A stretch of 64,000 nt of DNA from Hafnia alvei (GTDB lineage Bacteria; Pseudomonadota; Gammaproteobacteria; Enterobacterales; Enterobacteriaceae): NCBI RefSeq assembly GCF_034424155.1, contig NZ_CP139992.1:2434012-2498011 (forward strand), given 5' to 3'. The notes below the pieces were generated by a model. That model saw only the letters and a list, made by a program, of their open reading frames with translations. It did not search any database and had not been told where the DNA came from. Below are positions 1 to 9,043 of the stretch, in pieces; the stretch's first letter is position 1; each line of letters begins with the position of its first letter. Position numbers and translations under genes: made by a program.

Positions 1-630
1 TGCCGCTTCGAGCACGGCGCTAGGTTCTGCCAGTAAATCTTTGCCACTGAGCTCAGACAGCTCTTTTTGATTCGGTTTCACCAGCAATAGATTGCCTACT
101 TCTAAACCCGCCATCAACGCACGACCAGAACTATCAAGAACGCATTGGATATGTTTATTTTGTGCCTGACGCAAGAGTATCTGAAGCTCTTCAGTGGTGA
201 CGCCTTCAGGCAGACTTCCGCTGATAACCAGAATAGATCCCTCAGGAATACCTAGTACGCACTCGCGTAAACGGTCAAATTCCTGTGGCGTCAATTTCGC
301 ACCAGGCATAACGAAGCGGTACTGCTCTCCGGTTATCTCTGTGTGCACATGCATGTTTTGTCGAGTCCATGCCTGTGTTGTCACCGTTTGAATAGCCACT
401 TGTTCTTGCTCAAGCAATTCGGCTAAATGCTGCCCCGTTGGACCGCCGGCGGGAAAGATGGCATTTGCCTCTCCACCAAGGTGGGCTATCGCACGAGCCA
501 CATTGATTCCGCCACCACCGGGTTCATAAACCGGCTCTGAGCAACGTAATTTGCCATCAGGATAGAGTTTGGCCGTTGTGGTGGAGCTATCAAGCGAAGG
601 AGCTAGCGTCAGCGTAAATATCGGTGTCAT
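1..630 (-). CDS. pfkB: 6-phosphofructokinase 2, N-terminal part (runs off the left edge)
   Basis: PfkB phosphorylates fructose 6-phosphate in glycolysis and belongs to the ribokinase family. The 210 codons present begin MTPIFTLTLAPSLDSST, which matches the E. coli minor phosphofructokinase, and contain the ribokinase-family glycine-rich segment EPGGGGINVARAI at about residues 38-50 and LVKPNQKELSELSG near the cut. The C-terminal third, with the catalytic Asp and ATP-binding motifs, lies outside the window. The start is the ATG at 628-630, preceded by a purine-rich AGGAGATGTT stretch. The gene is divergent from the small gene starting at 938. Identification is firm; only completeness is limited by the edge. 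Confidence 0.95.
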   Translation of the reverse strand, partial: MTPIFTLTLAPSLDSSTTTAKLYPDGKLRCSEPVYEPGGGGINVARAIAHLGGEANAIFPAGGPTGQHLAELLEQEQVAIQTVTTQAWTRQNMHVHTEITGEQYRFVMPGAKLTPQEFDRLRECVLGIPEGSILVISGSLPEGVTTEELQILLRQAQNKHIQCVLDSSGRALMAGLEVGNLLLVKPNQKELSELSGKDLLAEPSAVLEAA

Positions 631-937
631 AACATCTCCTCGTTATATGTATGCTTTTCTCAGCCTACCACTTCACCCCATGTATTCATTGTTTTAGTTC
701 ATTAAAGGATCTTTCCAGCCGAGCTAAACGATCATTCGATACACTGTTCTTCGGCTACTCACGGACAGCCCTGAACGATATGATTATTTTATAGGCGATT
801 AATACAAGATAAGCCGATCTTGATCGTGTCACAAAAAAGTCATACTGCAATGTTATTGATATTGGTGCTATAACAAAGAGGTCAGCTCCGTGCTGACAGA
901 CACATATTTTGACGGATTTATGTATTACGGAGCCTGT

Positions 938-1180
938 ATGAAGCGAATCATTAAAGGCGATACAAACTTCTCTCACCTCGTTGTCGCGCATGCAGCGATC
1001 GATCAGCATGCCAAAGCCTATGGCCTTGCCCGTCAAGGGTGGCCTTCTACTTACCATATTAAATATCGAGATAAACTCATCGCGGTGGAAGTTGTGACCC
1101 GCCGTCAATCCTACGTTGCCACCGTTATGGTTGGCGCTCGAAGTTTAACCAAACTATGCGGTATGCCAGCCGCTGCATAA
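938..1180 (+). CDS. Small conserved protein of unknown function beside pfkB
   Basis: The 80-residue product reads MKRIIKGDTNFSHLVVAHAAI and continues with basic, beta-rich segments (YHIKYRDKLIAVEVV, SYVATVMVGARSL). No signal peptide or membrane segment is visible. I chose the ATG at 938 because GGAG sits six bases upstream; a GTG at 890 in the same frame would add 16 residues without a good ribosome site. In E. coli a small gene of unknown function, ydiZ, sits next to pfkB, so this may be its counterpart, but I cannot confirm sequence identity. No function is proposed. Confidence 0.6.
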   Translation: MKRIIKGDTNFSHLVVAHAAIDQHAKAYGLARQGWPSTYHIKYRDKLIAVEVVTRRQSYVATVMVGARSLTKLCGMPAAA

Positions 1181-1225
1181 ATCACTTCCGGTGGTACTCT
1201 GGCAAGTGCCACCTTACTCAGACCA

Positions 1226-1256
1226 TAAAACAAAGAAGCGGCTTTACGCCGCCTCT
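1226..1256 (-). terminator. Rho-independent terminator of the yobA-yebZ-yebY cluster
   Basis: On the minus strand GAGGCGGC and GCCGCTTC pair around a GTAAA loop and are followed by TTTGTTTT. It lies just downstream of the yebY stop codon. Confidence 0.75.
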
Positions 1257-1289
1257 TATCGTTAACTATACAAGCAATATCCGTGCTGA

Positions 1290-1643
1290 CTACTGACAAA
1301 GCTGACGCGCGTGCTTAATAAAAGGCGCAACGCTCATCTTTTGCCCCGGATGATTCGGATCGTCCAGCAAAATCGTCTCTAACGGTAATGCAGCCATCTT
1401 CTTGGCTTTCACCAAGTTATTTGCCTTCTCATCTAAAGGATACTGCGCCAGCGTGCTTGCATTGATGACAAACAATGCCTGATTTTTCGTACACTGTAGC
1501 TGCACTTCTTCTTTTACGAAGGCCCACTGGCTACCAAATTGCGCTTTACTTACCGTCTCCACGGTACGTGCCGCTAATGCATCCGCAGATAAAAAACCGC
1601 CAGCCAACGTCAATAATCCTGTCAGTAATACACTTTTTTTCAT
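1290..1643 (-). CDS. yebY: YebY family periplasmic protein (DUF2511)
   Basis: A 117-residue protein with a signal peptide (MKKSVLLTGLLTLAGGFLSA, cut near ADALA-A) followed by a soluble domain with two cysteines (LQCTKNQA and ARQLCQ at the very end), probably a disulfide pair. The segments DDPNHPGQKMSVAPFI and FGSQWAFVKEEVQLQC match the YebY family. It is the last gene of yobA-yebZ-yebY, the same order as in E. coli, where the cluster is linked to copper handling. The function of YebY itself is not established. A GTG codon immediately upstream (1646) is an alternative start. Confidence 0.9.
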   Translation of the reverse strand: MKKSVLLTGLLTLAGGFLSADALAARTVETVSKAQFGSQWAFVKEEVQLQCTKNQALFVINASTLAQYPLDEKANNLVKAKKMAALPLETILLDDPNHPGQKMSVAPFIKHARQLCQ

Positions 1644-1689
1644 CACGAAGTTCCACTATCGTCCAATCATAAACTGTCGTTATCTTATT

Positions 1690-2568
1690 CTAAATAGGTG
1701 GCTGAGTTGCGAAAAAACTCACCGTAAACAGTACCAATAGGGCCAATATCCATTCAACCATGGCATTGCCCGCCAGTTGCGTTAATGCCCGTTGCCGATT
1801 TTGCCCCATGCTCCGCACCACGTAGTAGCGGTTATAAAGCGCAATCGCGATCATCGTCGCCACCAATAGGATCTTCAACCACAACCCACGCTGATAGATA
1901 GAGTCGAACGCCAGCGGCCAGCGACCTAGAATCCACGCCGCATTGCCTATTCCCGTGACTATTACCAGAGCCACCGCAAAATGTCCCCAACGTGAATAAC
2001 GAATAACCGCCTGCATCGCAAAGGCTTTGTCGGTGCTTGAGAGTTGTCGTACGCAAAGCCAGAACGGCAACAAACCACCAAACCAAAAACCACCGCTCAG
2101 CAGGTGAATACCATTATTAGCCCGGTGCGCGATACCGCTGATACCCTGCTCCGCCGATGCATGGCCTGTGTGAGCCAAGGTTATCAGCAATAGTGCAGAA
2201 ATAAATATGAATGAAAAACGGCGAATATTTAGTTCGAATAAAGGCGTTATCAGCAACAAGGAGGAAAATATCAGTTGTAACCGCCACGCTTCGCCAAATG
2301 TTGTTTGCATTACAGCAAGCCAAATTTCCGGGCTGAAAAAGTCTTGCCAGCCATCGCCCATCAGGCCAGCTTGTAACGCCACCATAAGCCAAGAGCTAAA
2401 AGCGCAAAGCGCTAAACTTACACTTAATAACATTCGGGTTTGTGTTTCTAAGCTACGCCGAAGCATGGGTGGAGCGATCCACCCAACAAAAAGAGCCAAG
2501 CCAAAAATTTGTAACGCACTGGCAAAATGAACCCAACGGCACAAAACATAGAGAGCCGTGATACTCAT
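1690..2568 (-). CDS. yebZ: Inner-membrane copper transport protein CopD/PcoD family (YebZ)
   Basis: The 292-residue protein is almost entirely hydrophobic, with about eight predicted membrane helices, as in CopD/PcoD proteins. Helix-borne histidines (RWVHFAS near the start, LAHTGHASAEQG and ANNGIHLLSGGFWF in the middle) are typical of the family and may bind copper. CopD is thought to move copper between periplasm and cytoplasm together with the periplasmic CopC protein. It starts eight bases after the stop of yobA, so the two are surely co-transcribed, and yebY follows. Assignment rests on topology, motifs and the conserved gene order. Confidence 0.92.
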   Translation of the reverse strand: MSITALYVLCRWVHFASALQIFGLALFVGWIAPPMLRRSLETQTRMLLSVSLALCAFSSWLMVALQAGLMGDGWQDFFSPEIWLAVMQTTFGEAWRLQLIFSSLLLITPLFELNIRRFSFIFISALLLITLAHTGHASAEQGISGIAHRANNGIHLLSGGFWFGGLLPFWLCVRQLSSTDKAFAMQAVIRYSRWGHFAVALVIVTGIGNAAWILGRWPLAFDSIYQRGLWLKILLVATMIAIALYNRYYVVRSMGQNRQRALTQLAGNAMVEWILALLVLFTVSFFATQPPI

Positions 2569-2576
2569 AATCAGCC

Positions 2577-2954
2577 TTATTTAACAGAGAAGGTATACTG
2601 GCCCTTGGTTTTATGTCCATCGACGGAAACAACGTTCCAACTCACCGCGTATTCGCCTTTGTTTAAGGGCTGGGTGAAAGGAACGGAAACATGGGTTTTA
2701 TCATTTCCCGCTACGGATAACTTGCCTGTTGCAATGGGTTGGTTTTCAGGCCCTACAACCTTCACTTTGCTAAACCCCGTTTCAATACCTTCACTAAAAA
2801 CGAACGTCAGCTCAGAAGGCGCACTCACTTGGCTTTTGGCCGCCGGAGTTTGATCGGTGAGATGTGCATGAGCAAATACCTGCGGCGAAACGGCCAGCAG
2901 CAGCGCGGCACCGATACCAGATAGATGAAATTGAGCCGTTTTAAGCATTTTCAT
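2577..2954 (-). CDS. yobA: Periplasmic copper-binding protein CopC family (YobA)
   Basis: The 125-residue precursor has a signal peptide ending at VFA before HAHLTDQTPA. The mature N-terminal HAHL histidine and the C-terminal SVDGHKTKGQYTFSV motif are the CopC copper(II)-binding residues (His, Asp, His). The fold is a small beta-sandwich in the periplasm. It is the first gene of the yobA-yebZ-yebY unit and likely hands copper to, or takes it from, YebZ. The start used gives a signal peptide of normal length (MKMLKTAQFHLSGIGAALLL). Confidence 0.92.
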   Translation of the reverse strand: MKMLKTAQFHLSGIGAALLLAVSPQVFAHAHLTDQTPAAKSQVSAPSELTFVFSEGIETGFSKVKVVGPENQPIATGKLSVAGNDKTHVSVPFTQPLNKGEYAVSWNVVSVDGHKTKGQYTFSVK

Positions 2955-3304
2955 AGAGTCGCATTCCTTTTATAAGTCGCAGGTAAGCGCATTGGTGACG
3001 TTCGCAATCAGATTTGGGCTTTCAGGCAAAGTCACCAAATACGCTAGCATATTGATTTTTATCTTACATTTTCCTCTCACGTATTGCCATGAAGTCAGCA
3101 ACAAAATCACAACCGGATATTCACGTTTTTCTACTATGCGATAAACGACTTACTGACATACTTTTCCTATTCGTCGCCATCGATTAATAAAACCATATAA
3201 ATCATTATGTTGAACTATCTATACAAAATGTCGCTTGCAAGTTTGGGCGTAGAGAGCTTTAGTTAACAGGCATACCAACCTAACTACGGTTAAGAGAGGC
3301 CAAA
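2955..3304. other. Intergenic stretch upstream of yobA
   Basis: This 350-base interval between the divergent yobA and the small basic ORF at 3305 presumably carries both promoters. I see no RNA gene, no clear operator and no open frame worth calling. Confidence 0.4.
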
Positions 3305-3415
3305 ATGAGTAAGGGAATGGATAGCAAAAAGAATGCGAAGAAAAAACCGTTGAAGAGCCCTGCAGAGAAACGCGCGGAAAAGAGAGCAAAACGCGCACAT
3401 CCAGATGGTGATTAA
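3305..3415 (+). CDS. Very small, highly basic protein (36 aa)
   Basis: The frame reads MSKGMDSKKNAKKKPLKSPA followed by EKRAEKRAKRAHPDGD and a stop. Fourteen of 36 residues are Lys or Arg, so it could bind nucleic acid or be intrinsically disordered, but no function is known to me. Support for a real gene: AAGAGAGGCC upstream offers a GAGAGG ribosome site, and a clean Rho-independent terminator follows 26 bases after the stop. It stands alone between yobA and the porin region. Confidence 0.6.
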   Translation: MSKGMDSKKNAKKKPLKSPAEKRAEKRAKRAHPDGD

Positions 3416-3441
3416 TCAGTAAACGTATTTCGTATCTTAAA

Positions 3442-3463
3442 CCCGCCGTCGGCGGGTTTTTTA
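3442..3463 (+). terminator. Rho-independent terminator of the small basic ORF
   Basis: CCCGCCG and CGGCGGG pair around a single-base centre, followed by TTTTTTATT. Confidence 0.85.
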
Positions 3464-3992
3464 TTGCCTAAATTATGCCATCAGCACAGAAAACACGAAT
3501 CGGGAAAATCCGCAGTTCGACAACAATATCGTTACAGTATTTCGATGTTCATCCCCTTCGTTATTTATGTCTTGGATACTCGAATAGAACGTTTAGCAAC
3601 CAATAAGCGTTCTCGATATCGACATATCAGCTATATTTTTCCTCTTGATTATTTTCACCCAAGATGGTCGTCATGCCGTGTCATATTTAAATGTCACACT
3701 GCTTAAAATTTATCAATTCTTGATTATATGTGCTGTTTATTTCTTTAAGCATGAATGGTCAAAGAAAGATTTTGTTCGGCAGAAGAAATGAACATAGTCG
3801 AATTACGGCGAGGGATATATGGCGGAATGGCACAAATAGCTAAAAACTTATTTATGAACGGCATTATTTGACAAGTAATTTCTTATTATAGCCTATCTTC
3901 AGACTTTTTCCATAATAGAGTAAGTGGACGTCACACTTACAACAAACCAACTCAACATATTGATAAGTAAGGAATTTATTAAACGCACAGCT

Positions 3993-4072
3993 AAAAAAAA
4001 CCGAACCTTAAATAAAGGTTCGGTGTAAAAAGAATCTTAAGACACAGTAAAAAAATGCAGTAACAATGATGA
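3993..4072 (-). ncRNA. micF: MicF-like small RNA, divergent from the OmpC-like porin
   Basis: On the minus strand a perfect TATAAT box (4079-4084) is followed seven bases later by a start region reading CTCATCATTGTTACTG. This resembles the 5' antisense end of E. coli MicF (GCTATCATCATTAAC as I recall it). The RNA ends in a strong Rho-independent terminator: CCGAACCTT pairs with AAGGTTCGG (4001-4023) and is followed by eight U. Length is about 80 nt against 93 nt for E. coli MicF. In E. coli micF lies divergently upstream of ompC, exactly as here. MicF base-pairs with the ompF leader and blocks translation. The -35 is poor, as expected for an activator-dependent promoter. The identification is inference from position, 5' end, terminator and size. 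Confidence 0.65.
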
Positions 4073-4084
4073 GATTTAATTATA

Positions 4085-4461
4085 CATCATATTCTTCATT
4101 GTAATTTGCAATTTGTGTGGTCAGCGATTTCTTATAAATCAGGCAAGAATATTCGAATGATGAATTATCACTTAAGGGTATCTTTTTTCGAGAGAAAATG
4201 AGGATCCACACCTGAGTTTTGTATATTTATCTTTGCTTCATTTACATTTCAATACATTTAATTACCATAAAAAATAAATAAACGTCGCATAGGCACTTTT
4301 TATTTATAGCGCATTAAACATATTATTAAGCTATGCTTGTACCGTGAACTTTGACTGATGGAACGCACTTAAGTTCACATAGCAAGTGTAAAAAAACATA
4401 AATAAGCAGTGGCACATATAACTGACCTTGGCCGGTCAAAAAACTAAGAAGGAATATCATA
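4085..4461 (+). promoter_or_regulatory. Divergent micF/porin regulatory region and long porin leader
   Basis: About 380 bases of AT-rich DNA separate the MicF-like promoter from the porin start, a spacing similar to E. coli micF-ompC. OmpR sites are expected here by analogy but the consensus is too loose to place by eye. A TATGCT near 4331 could be a porin -10. AAGGA precedes the GTG start by eight bases. Confidence 0.4.
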
Positions 4462-5574
4462 GTGAAACGTAATCTGCTGGCAGTAATCATCCCTGCACTT
4501 TTAGTTGCAGGCGCAGCAAACGCTGCAGAAATCTACAACAAAGACGGCAACAAGCTGGATCTGTTCGGTAAATTAGATGGCCTGCACTACTTCTCAGACG
4601 ACAACGGTTCAGACGGCGATCAGTCTTACGTTCGTTTCGGCTTCAAAGGTGAAACTCAGATTAACGACCAGCTGACCGGCTATGGCCAGTGGGAATATCA
4701 AGCAAACCTGAACCATGCAGAAAGCCAGGATAACAACAACTTTACCCGTGTTGGCTTCGCTGGTTTGAAATTTGCTGAGTTCGGTTCTTTGGATTATGGC
4801 CGTAACTACGGTGTGATCTATGATGTTGGTTCTTGGACTGACGTGCTGCCAGAGTTCGGTGGCGATACCTACGGTGCGGACAACTTCCTGTTCCAACGTG
4901 GTAACGGCATGCTGACCTACCGTAACACCGACTTCTTCGGTCTGGTTGACGGCCTGAACTTTGCTCTGCAGTATCAAGGCAAAAACGATAGCCCAGAAGA
5001 ATCCAACAATGGTCGTTCAGTTCAGGGCCAAAACGGTGACGGCTACGGTATGTCTCTGTCCTACGATCTGGGCTGGGGCGTTAGCGCAGCAGCTGCATAC
5101 TCTTCATCTGACCGTACCAACGAACAGAACCGTATGCAGTATGGTCACGGCGATAAAGCAGACATCTACACTGGTGGTCTGAAATATGACGCTAACAACG
5201 TTTATTTAGCCGCTATGTATACTCAGGCTTATAACGCTAACCGTTTCGGTGATTTCTCTGCAAGCGGCCCAGATGCAGTTTACGGCTTTGCTAACAAATC
5301 CCAGAACATTGAAATCGTTGCACAGTACCAGTTCGACTTCGGTCTGCGTCCATCCGTTGCTTACCTGCAATCAAAAGGTAAAGACATCGGCAACGGTTAC
5401 GGCGACCAGGATCTGGTTAAATACGTTGATGTCGGCGCGACTTACTACTTCAACAAAAACATGTCTACCTACGTTGATTACAAAATCAACCTGCTGGATG
5501 ACAACCGCTTCACTAACAACGCTGGCATCAACACTGATGACATCGTAGCGCTGGGTGTTGTTTACCAGTTCTAA
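4462..5574 (+). CDS. ompC: Outer-membrane general porin, OmpC type
   Basis: The 370-residue precursor has a signal peptide ([21 protein letters not shown]) and a mature start [20 protein letters not shown] typical of trimeric enterobacterial porins. Long stretches match Omp[18 protein letters not shown] (constriction loop L3, with PEFGGD), [17 protein letters not shown] and [18 protein letters not shown], ending in the C-terminal Phe needed for BAM recognition. It forms a 16-strand channel for small hydrophilic solutes. The start codon is GTG with AAGGA upstream. Codon use is strongly biased to common codons, as in a highly expressed gene. OmpC is favoured over OmpF because of the closest remembered identity and the divergent MicF-like RNA. 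Confidence 0.9.
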   Translation: MKRNLLAVIIPALLVAGAANAAEIYNKDGNKLDLFGKLDGLHYFSDDNGSDGDQSYVRFGFKGETQINDQLTGYGQWEYQANLNHAESQDNNNFTRVGFAGLKFAEFGSLDYGRNYGVIYDVGSWTDVLPEFGGDTYGADNFLFQRGNGMLTYRNTDFFGLVDGLNFALQYQGKNDSPEESNNGRSVQGQNGDGYGMSLSYDLGWGVSAAAAYSSSDRTNEQNRMQYGHGDKADIYTGGLKYDANNVYLAAMYTQAYNANRFGDFSASGPDAVYGFANKSQNIEIVAQYQFDFGLRPSVAYLQSKGKDIGNGYGDQDLVKYVDVGATYYFNKNMSTYVDYKINLLDDNRFTNNAGINTDDIVALGVVYQF

Positions 5575-5611
5575 TTCGTTAATTAACGAATCAAGCTATA
5601 TGTGAATGCAT

Positions 5612-5640
5612 AAAGGGGCCTTAGGGCCCCTTTCTTGTTT
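5612..5640 (+). terminator. Rho-independent terminator of the porin gene
   Basis: AAAGGGGCC and GGCCCCTTT pair, followed by CTTGTTT. Confidence 0.85.
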
Positions 5641-5654
5641 CTCGCCAACACACA

Positions 5655-6347
5655 TTACAATTTATCAAATTCGCTGTCTGGTGCCATCTCAAGCGCTAGT
5701 GCGGTCAACGCGCTTTTGTTCGTAATAATGTATCCTGATTTCTGCTTAATCAGCACCCCATCCTGCGTGAATTGAGCGATCACATACAGCAGGTGACGAT
5801 ATGAAACGCCCATATACTCCGCCACAGAAGTATGCTTTTCGCGATACACATCACAATGCTGAGTTAATAAAATAAATGCGGCCAAGCGATTAATCAGTGG
5901 GAATGATTGGTTTTGCGTCAGCGAAATAATATTGCGATAATTTTTTTTACTGAGCGCAACGCAAAGATTACGTAAAAAAGTAGCGTCGTTTAAAAGCGGA
6001 GCACGAAACTGTTTTATTGGTAACGCGAGGCACCAACACGCCTCGATAGCCTGAACGGCGCGTGGCTCGTGATCCATATCGACCAGCTCAATTTCTCCAA
6101 TAAAACAAGGCGCTGCAAAGAAATCGATCAACGACACGCGACCATTCGCCAGCGTTGAATACAGCTTAGCCCTCCCCTGTGCAAGGTAGAACAGATAGCT
6201 CGGAGGATGACCTTCTTTGACAATAAAATCACCTGCCAGCACATGGAACAGCTTTGTATTACCCACAACATCAATAGAAAAATTTTGGCTATAGCCCGTA
6301 GCCTCCAGCAGTTGCTGTTTCAGACTCGTGTCCAAGACTTCCTTCAT
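5655..6347 (-). CDS. yeiL: CRP/FNR-family transcription regulator YeiL
   Basis: The 230-residue protein has an N-terminal cyclic-nucleotide-type beta barrel (about 30-120, with [20 protein letters not shown]) and a C-terminal winged helix-turn-helix (about 160-215, [20 protein letters not shown]). In E. coli yeiL is the regulator beside rihB, and here it is divergent from rihB, so control of the nucleoside genes is the obvious inference. E. coli YeiL was proposed to use an iron-sulfur cluster; several cysteines occur here ([15 protein letters not shown]), but whether they bind a cluster cannot be told from sequence. Confidence 0.85.
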   Translation of the reverse strand: MKEVLDTSLKQQLLEATGYSQNFSIDVVGNTKLFHVLAGDFIVKEGHPPSYLFYLAQGRAKLYSTLANGRVSLIDFFAAPCFIGEIELVDMDHEPRAVQAIEACWCLALPIKQFRAPLLNDATFLRNLCVALSKKNYRNIISLTQNQSFPLINRLAAFILLTQHCDVYREKHTSVAEYMGVSYRHLLYVIAQFTQDGVLIKQKSGYIITNKSALTALALEMAPDSEFDKL

Positions 6348-6481
6348 CGCTATCCCCCGATATGAGATTTCTCATATTTAATATACGTTTTCCATTGTTA
6401 TGCTTCAAACGCTGCGAATAAACATACCTGAACTTATTAAATTGATAATAAATTATTTTTAATACAAAAGAGGATATAACA

Positions 6482-7414
6482 ATGAAAAAAAGAAAAATCA
6501 TACTCGATTGCGATCCAGGCCATGATGATGCTATTGCTATTATGCTAGCCGCAAGACATCCAGCCATTGATTTGCTTGGAATAACCATTGTTGCCGGAAA
6601 CCAAACGCTAAATAAAACGCTCGTCAATGGATTAAACGTGTGTCAGAAACTAGATATTAACGTACCTATTCATGCCGGTATGCCAAAGCCCATTATGCGT
6701 GAGCAAATTGTAGCTGACAATATCCATGGTGAGAGCGGATTGGACGGGCCAAAATTTGCACCATTAGTTCGTAAAGCCGAAAGCAAGCATGCTATTCAAT
6801 ATATTATTGACACGCTAATGAACAGCGATGGTGACATAACATTAGTTCCCGTTGGCCCATTAACCAATATTGCCGTTGCCATGCGTATGCAACCGGCTAT
6901 TTTGCCAAAAATTCGTGAAATTGTATTAATGGGTGGTGCCTATGGCACAGGGAATTTTACTCCTTCAGCCGAGTTTAATATTTATGCCGACCCAGAGGCC
7001 GCACGCGTAGTATTTACCTCCGGAGTTCCGCTGGTCATGATGGGATTAGATTTAACCAACCAGACGACCTGTACTGCAGACGTCATTTCCAGAATGAAAA
7101 AAGTGGGTGGCCCGGCAGGTGAGTTATTCAGCGACATCATGAGCTTTACGCTTACAACACAATATGAGAATTATGGTTTGGCTGGCGGCCCCGTGCACGA
7201 TGCAACCTGCATAGGCTATCTCATCAATCCTGACGCCTTCAAAATGCAGGATATGTATGTTGAAATCGATGTGAACAACGGCCCATGCTACGGACGTACC
7301 GTGTGTGATGAACTTGGCGTAACCGGAAAACAGCCTAATACCAAGGTTGGCATGACCATTGATACCAAATGGTTCTGGGACTTAGTAGAAGAGTGCGTTC
7401 GGATGTATATTTAA
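6482..7414 (+). CDS. rihB: Pyrimidine-specific ribonucleoside hydrolase RihB
   Basis: RihB splits cytidine and uridine into ribose and base. The 310-residue protein carries the family metal-binding signature near its N-terminus ([15 protein letters not shown], residues 8-22), the [23 protein letters not shown] region in the middle (positions about 6932-6996) and the late histidine in GGPVHDATC. Length agrees with the family (about 310). It is divergent from yeiL and upstream of nupX, so uptake and hydrolysis of nucleosides are encoded together. RihA and RihC are close relatives; the neighbours decide for RihB. Confidence 0.9.
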   Translation: MKKRKIILDCDPGHDDAIAIMLAARHPAIDLLGITIVAGNQTLNKTLVNGLNVCQKLDINVPIHAGMPKPIMREQIVADNIHGESGLDGPKFAPLVRKAESKHAIQYIIDTLMNSDGDITLVPVGPLTNIAVAMRMQPAILPKIREIVLMGGAYGTGNFTPSAEFNIYADPEAARVVFTSGVPLVMMGLDLTNQTTCTADVISRMKKVGGPAGELFSDIMSFTLTTQYENYGLAGGPVHDATCIGYLINPDAFKMQDMYVEIDVNNGPCYGRTVCDELGVTGKQPNTKVGMTIDTKWFWDLVEECVRMYI

Positions 7415-7670
7415 CCCATGCTGATGAGTCATTTTTGAGGCATGTATTATACCGGCAATACTCAAAGCAATATTTTTATTAAGCCATATTCGCACACCAG
7501 CACGTCTGGCTTACGTAAGTTTGTCGAGATGAATTTGTTTTTCTCAATATAACTTAAGTTGCTTTTGGCATACGGCATATAAATACGTTGTCCATCTAAT
7601 CTTAATAGGCAACATATTGTTGCCTATTAACATCAGTCATACCATAAGACGTTTATAAAAGGTATTCATA
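7415..7670. promoter_or_regulatory. Intergenic region between rihB and nupX
   Basis: A 256-base AT-rich interval without an open frame. It contains the near inverted repeat TTAATAGGCAACA / TGTTGCCTATTAA at 7602-7630, which may act as a hairpin or operator ahead of nupX. A separate nupX promoter is likely. Confidence 0.45.
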
Positions 7671-8921
7671 ATGGATACGATGAGAAGCATTCTAGGTATG
7701 GTGGTACTGTTAGTCATTGCTTTTTTGCTATCAGTAAATAAAAAGAATATTAGTATTCGCACCGTTGGCGCGGCGCTAATATTACAAATATTGATCGGCG
7801 GTGCAATGCTCTATTTCCCACCTGGAAAATGGTTAGCAGAGCAGGCTGCATTCGGCATACATAAAGTCATGCTTTATAGCGATGCGGGTAGTGCATTTAT
7901 TTTCGGCTCATTAGTTGGGCCAAAAATGGATAAACTGTTTGACGGCTCTGGTTTTATTTTTGCCTTTCGTGTCTTGCCAGCGATTATTTTTATCACTGCG
8001 TTAGTCAGTCTGCTTTATTATATTGGCGTAATGGGAATATTAATTCGCATCTTAGGCGGAATTTTCCAGAAAGCACTTAACATTAGTAAAATCGAGTCAT
8101 TCGTCGCCGTAACAACTATTTTTCTTGGACAAAATGAAACACCTGCGATTGTAAAACCGTTTATTGACCGCCTAAATCGCAATGAACTGTTTACCGTCAT
8201 TTGTAGCGGTATGGCCTCCATCGCCGGCTCGACGATGATTGGCTATGCCGGATTAGGCGTACCAATTGATTACCTTCTGGCGGCATCTTTGATGGCGATC
8301 CCCGGAGGTATTTTGTTTGCTCGTATTCTAAGCCCCGCAACAGAAGCCTCTCAGATCGACTTTGATAATCTTTCATTTACTGAAACACCGCCCAAAAGCT
8401 TTATTGAAGCTATCGCAGCAGGCGCCATTGCTGGGATGAAAATTGCCGCCGGAGTAGCAACGGTCGTCATGGCGTTTGTGGCTATTATTGCACTCATCAA
8501 CGGCATTATTGGCGGAGTTGGTAGCTGGTTTGGCTTTGACCATGTCACGCTCGAAGGTATCTTTGGTTATATATTAGCGCCGCTTGCATGGCTGATGGGT
8601 GTCGATTGGGGAGATGCATCGCTTGCAGGAAGTCTGATCGGACAGAAATTGGCAATCAACGAGTTTGTTGCCTATCTCAGTTTCTCCCCTTACCTGCAAG
8701 CCGGTAGCATGTTGGATACTAAGACTATTGCCATCGTCTCGTTTGCACTGTGTGGTTTTGCAAACTTTGGTTCCATTGGCGTAGTTGTAGGCGCATTTTC
8801 AGCAATTGCACCACAGCGTGCATCTGAAATTGCTCAGTTGGGACTTCGTGCGCTGGCTGCAGCCACCCTTTCGAACTTAATGAGTGCCACCATTGCAGGT
8901 TTCTTTATTGGTTTTGCTTAA
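7671..8921 (+). CDS. nupX: Nucleoside permease of the concentrative (CNT) family, NupX type
   Basis: The 416-residue protein has about ten membrane helices and the CNT signature segments FLGQNETPAIVKPFI and GSAFIFGSLVGPKM; the motif GQNETPA and INEFVAYLSF contact nucleoside and cation in characterised CNT proteins. It should import nucleosides with protons. In E. coli nupX (yeiJ) neighbours rihB, and NupX is 416 residues there too. PsuT (yeiM) is a near relative of the same length, so the paralogue call depends on the rihB neighbour. Confidence 0.85.
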   Translation: MDTMRSILGMVVLLVIAFLLSVNKKNISIRTVGAALILQILIGGAMLYFPPGKWLAEQAAFGIHKVMLYSDAGSAFIFGSLVGPKMDKLFDGSGFIFAFRVLPAIIFITALVSLLYYIGVMGILIRILGGIFQKALNISKIESFVAVTTIFLGQNETPAIVKPFIDRLNRNELFTVICSGMASIAGSTMIGYAGLGVPIDYLLAASLMAIPGGILFARILSPATEASQIDFDNLSFTETPPKSFIEAIAAGAIAGMKIAAGVATVVMAFVAIIALINGIIGGVGSWFGFDHVTLEGIFGYILAPLAWLMGVDWGDASLAGSLIGQKLAINEFVAYLSFSPYLQAGSMLDTKTIAIVSFALCGFANFGSIGVVVGAFSAIAPQRASEIAQLGLRALAAATLSNLMSATIAGFFIGFA

Positions 8922-8963
8922 ACGATAACGCGCCAGACTAAGCTGGCGCGTTATCGTTTATTT
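8920..8963 (+). terminator. Long perfect hairpin terminator overlapping the nupX stop codon
   Basis: AAACGATAACGCGCCAG (8920-8936) pairs without mismatch with CTGGCGCGTTATCGTTT (8943-8959) around a six-base loop. The left arm begins inside the TAA stop of nupX. The tail ATTTTG gives a U-rich end. Confidence 0.8.
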
Positions 8964-9043
8964 TGTACTGCGCTACGTAAACTGCATAGAACGATACCAA
9001 GCGGTATCAAATCACCCGCGTTGACTGGCCTATTACAGCGCCC

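Noticed and set aside
1181..1289. Possible SdsR (RyeB) small RNA beside yebY
   Set aside because: E. coli has sdsR next to yebY, but the space here is only a terminator region and I see no matching stem or 3' end.
3464..3706. 80-codon plus-strand frame after the small basic gene
   Set aside because: It starts inside the terminator tail, has no ribosome site, and shows no protein-like composition.
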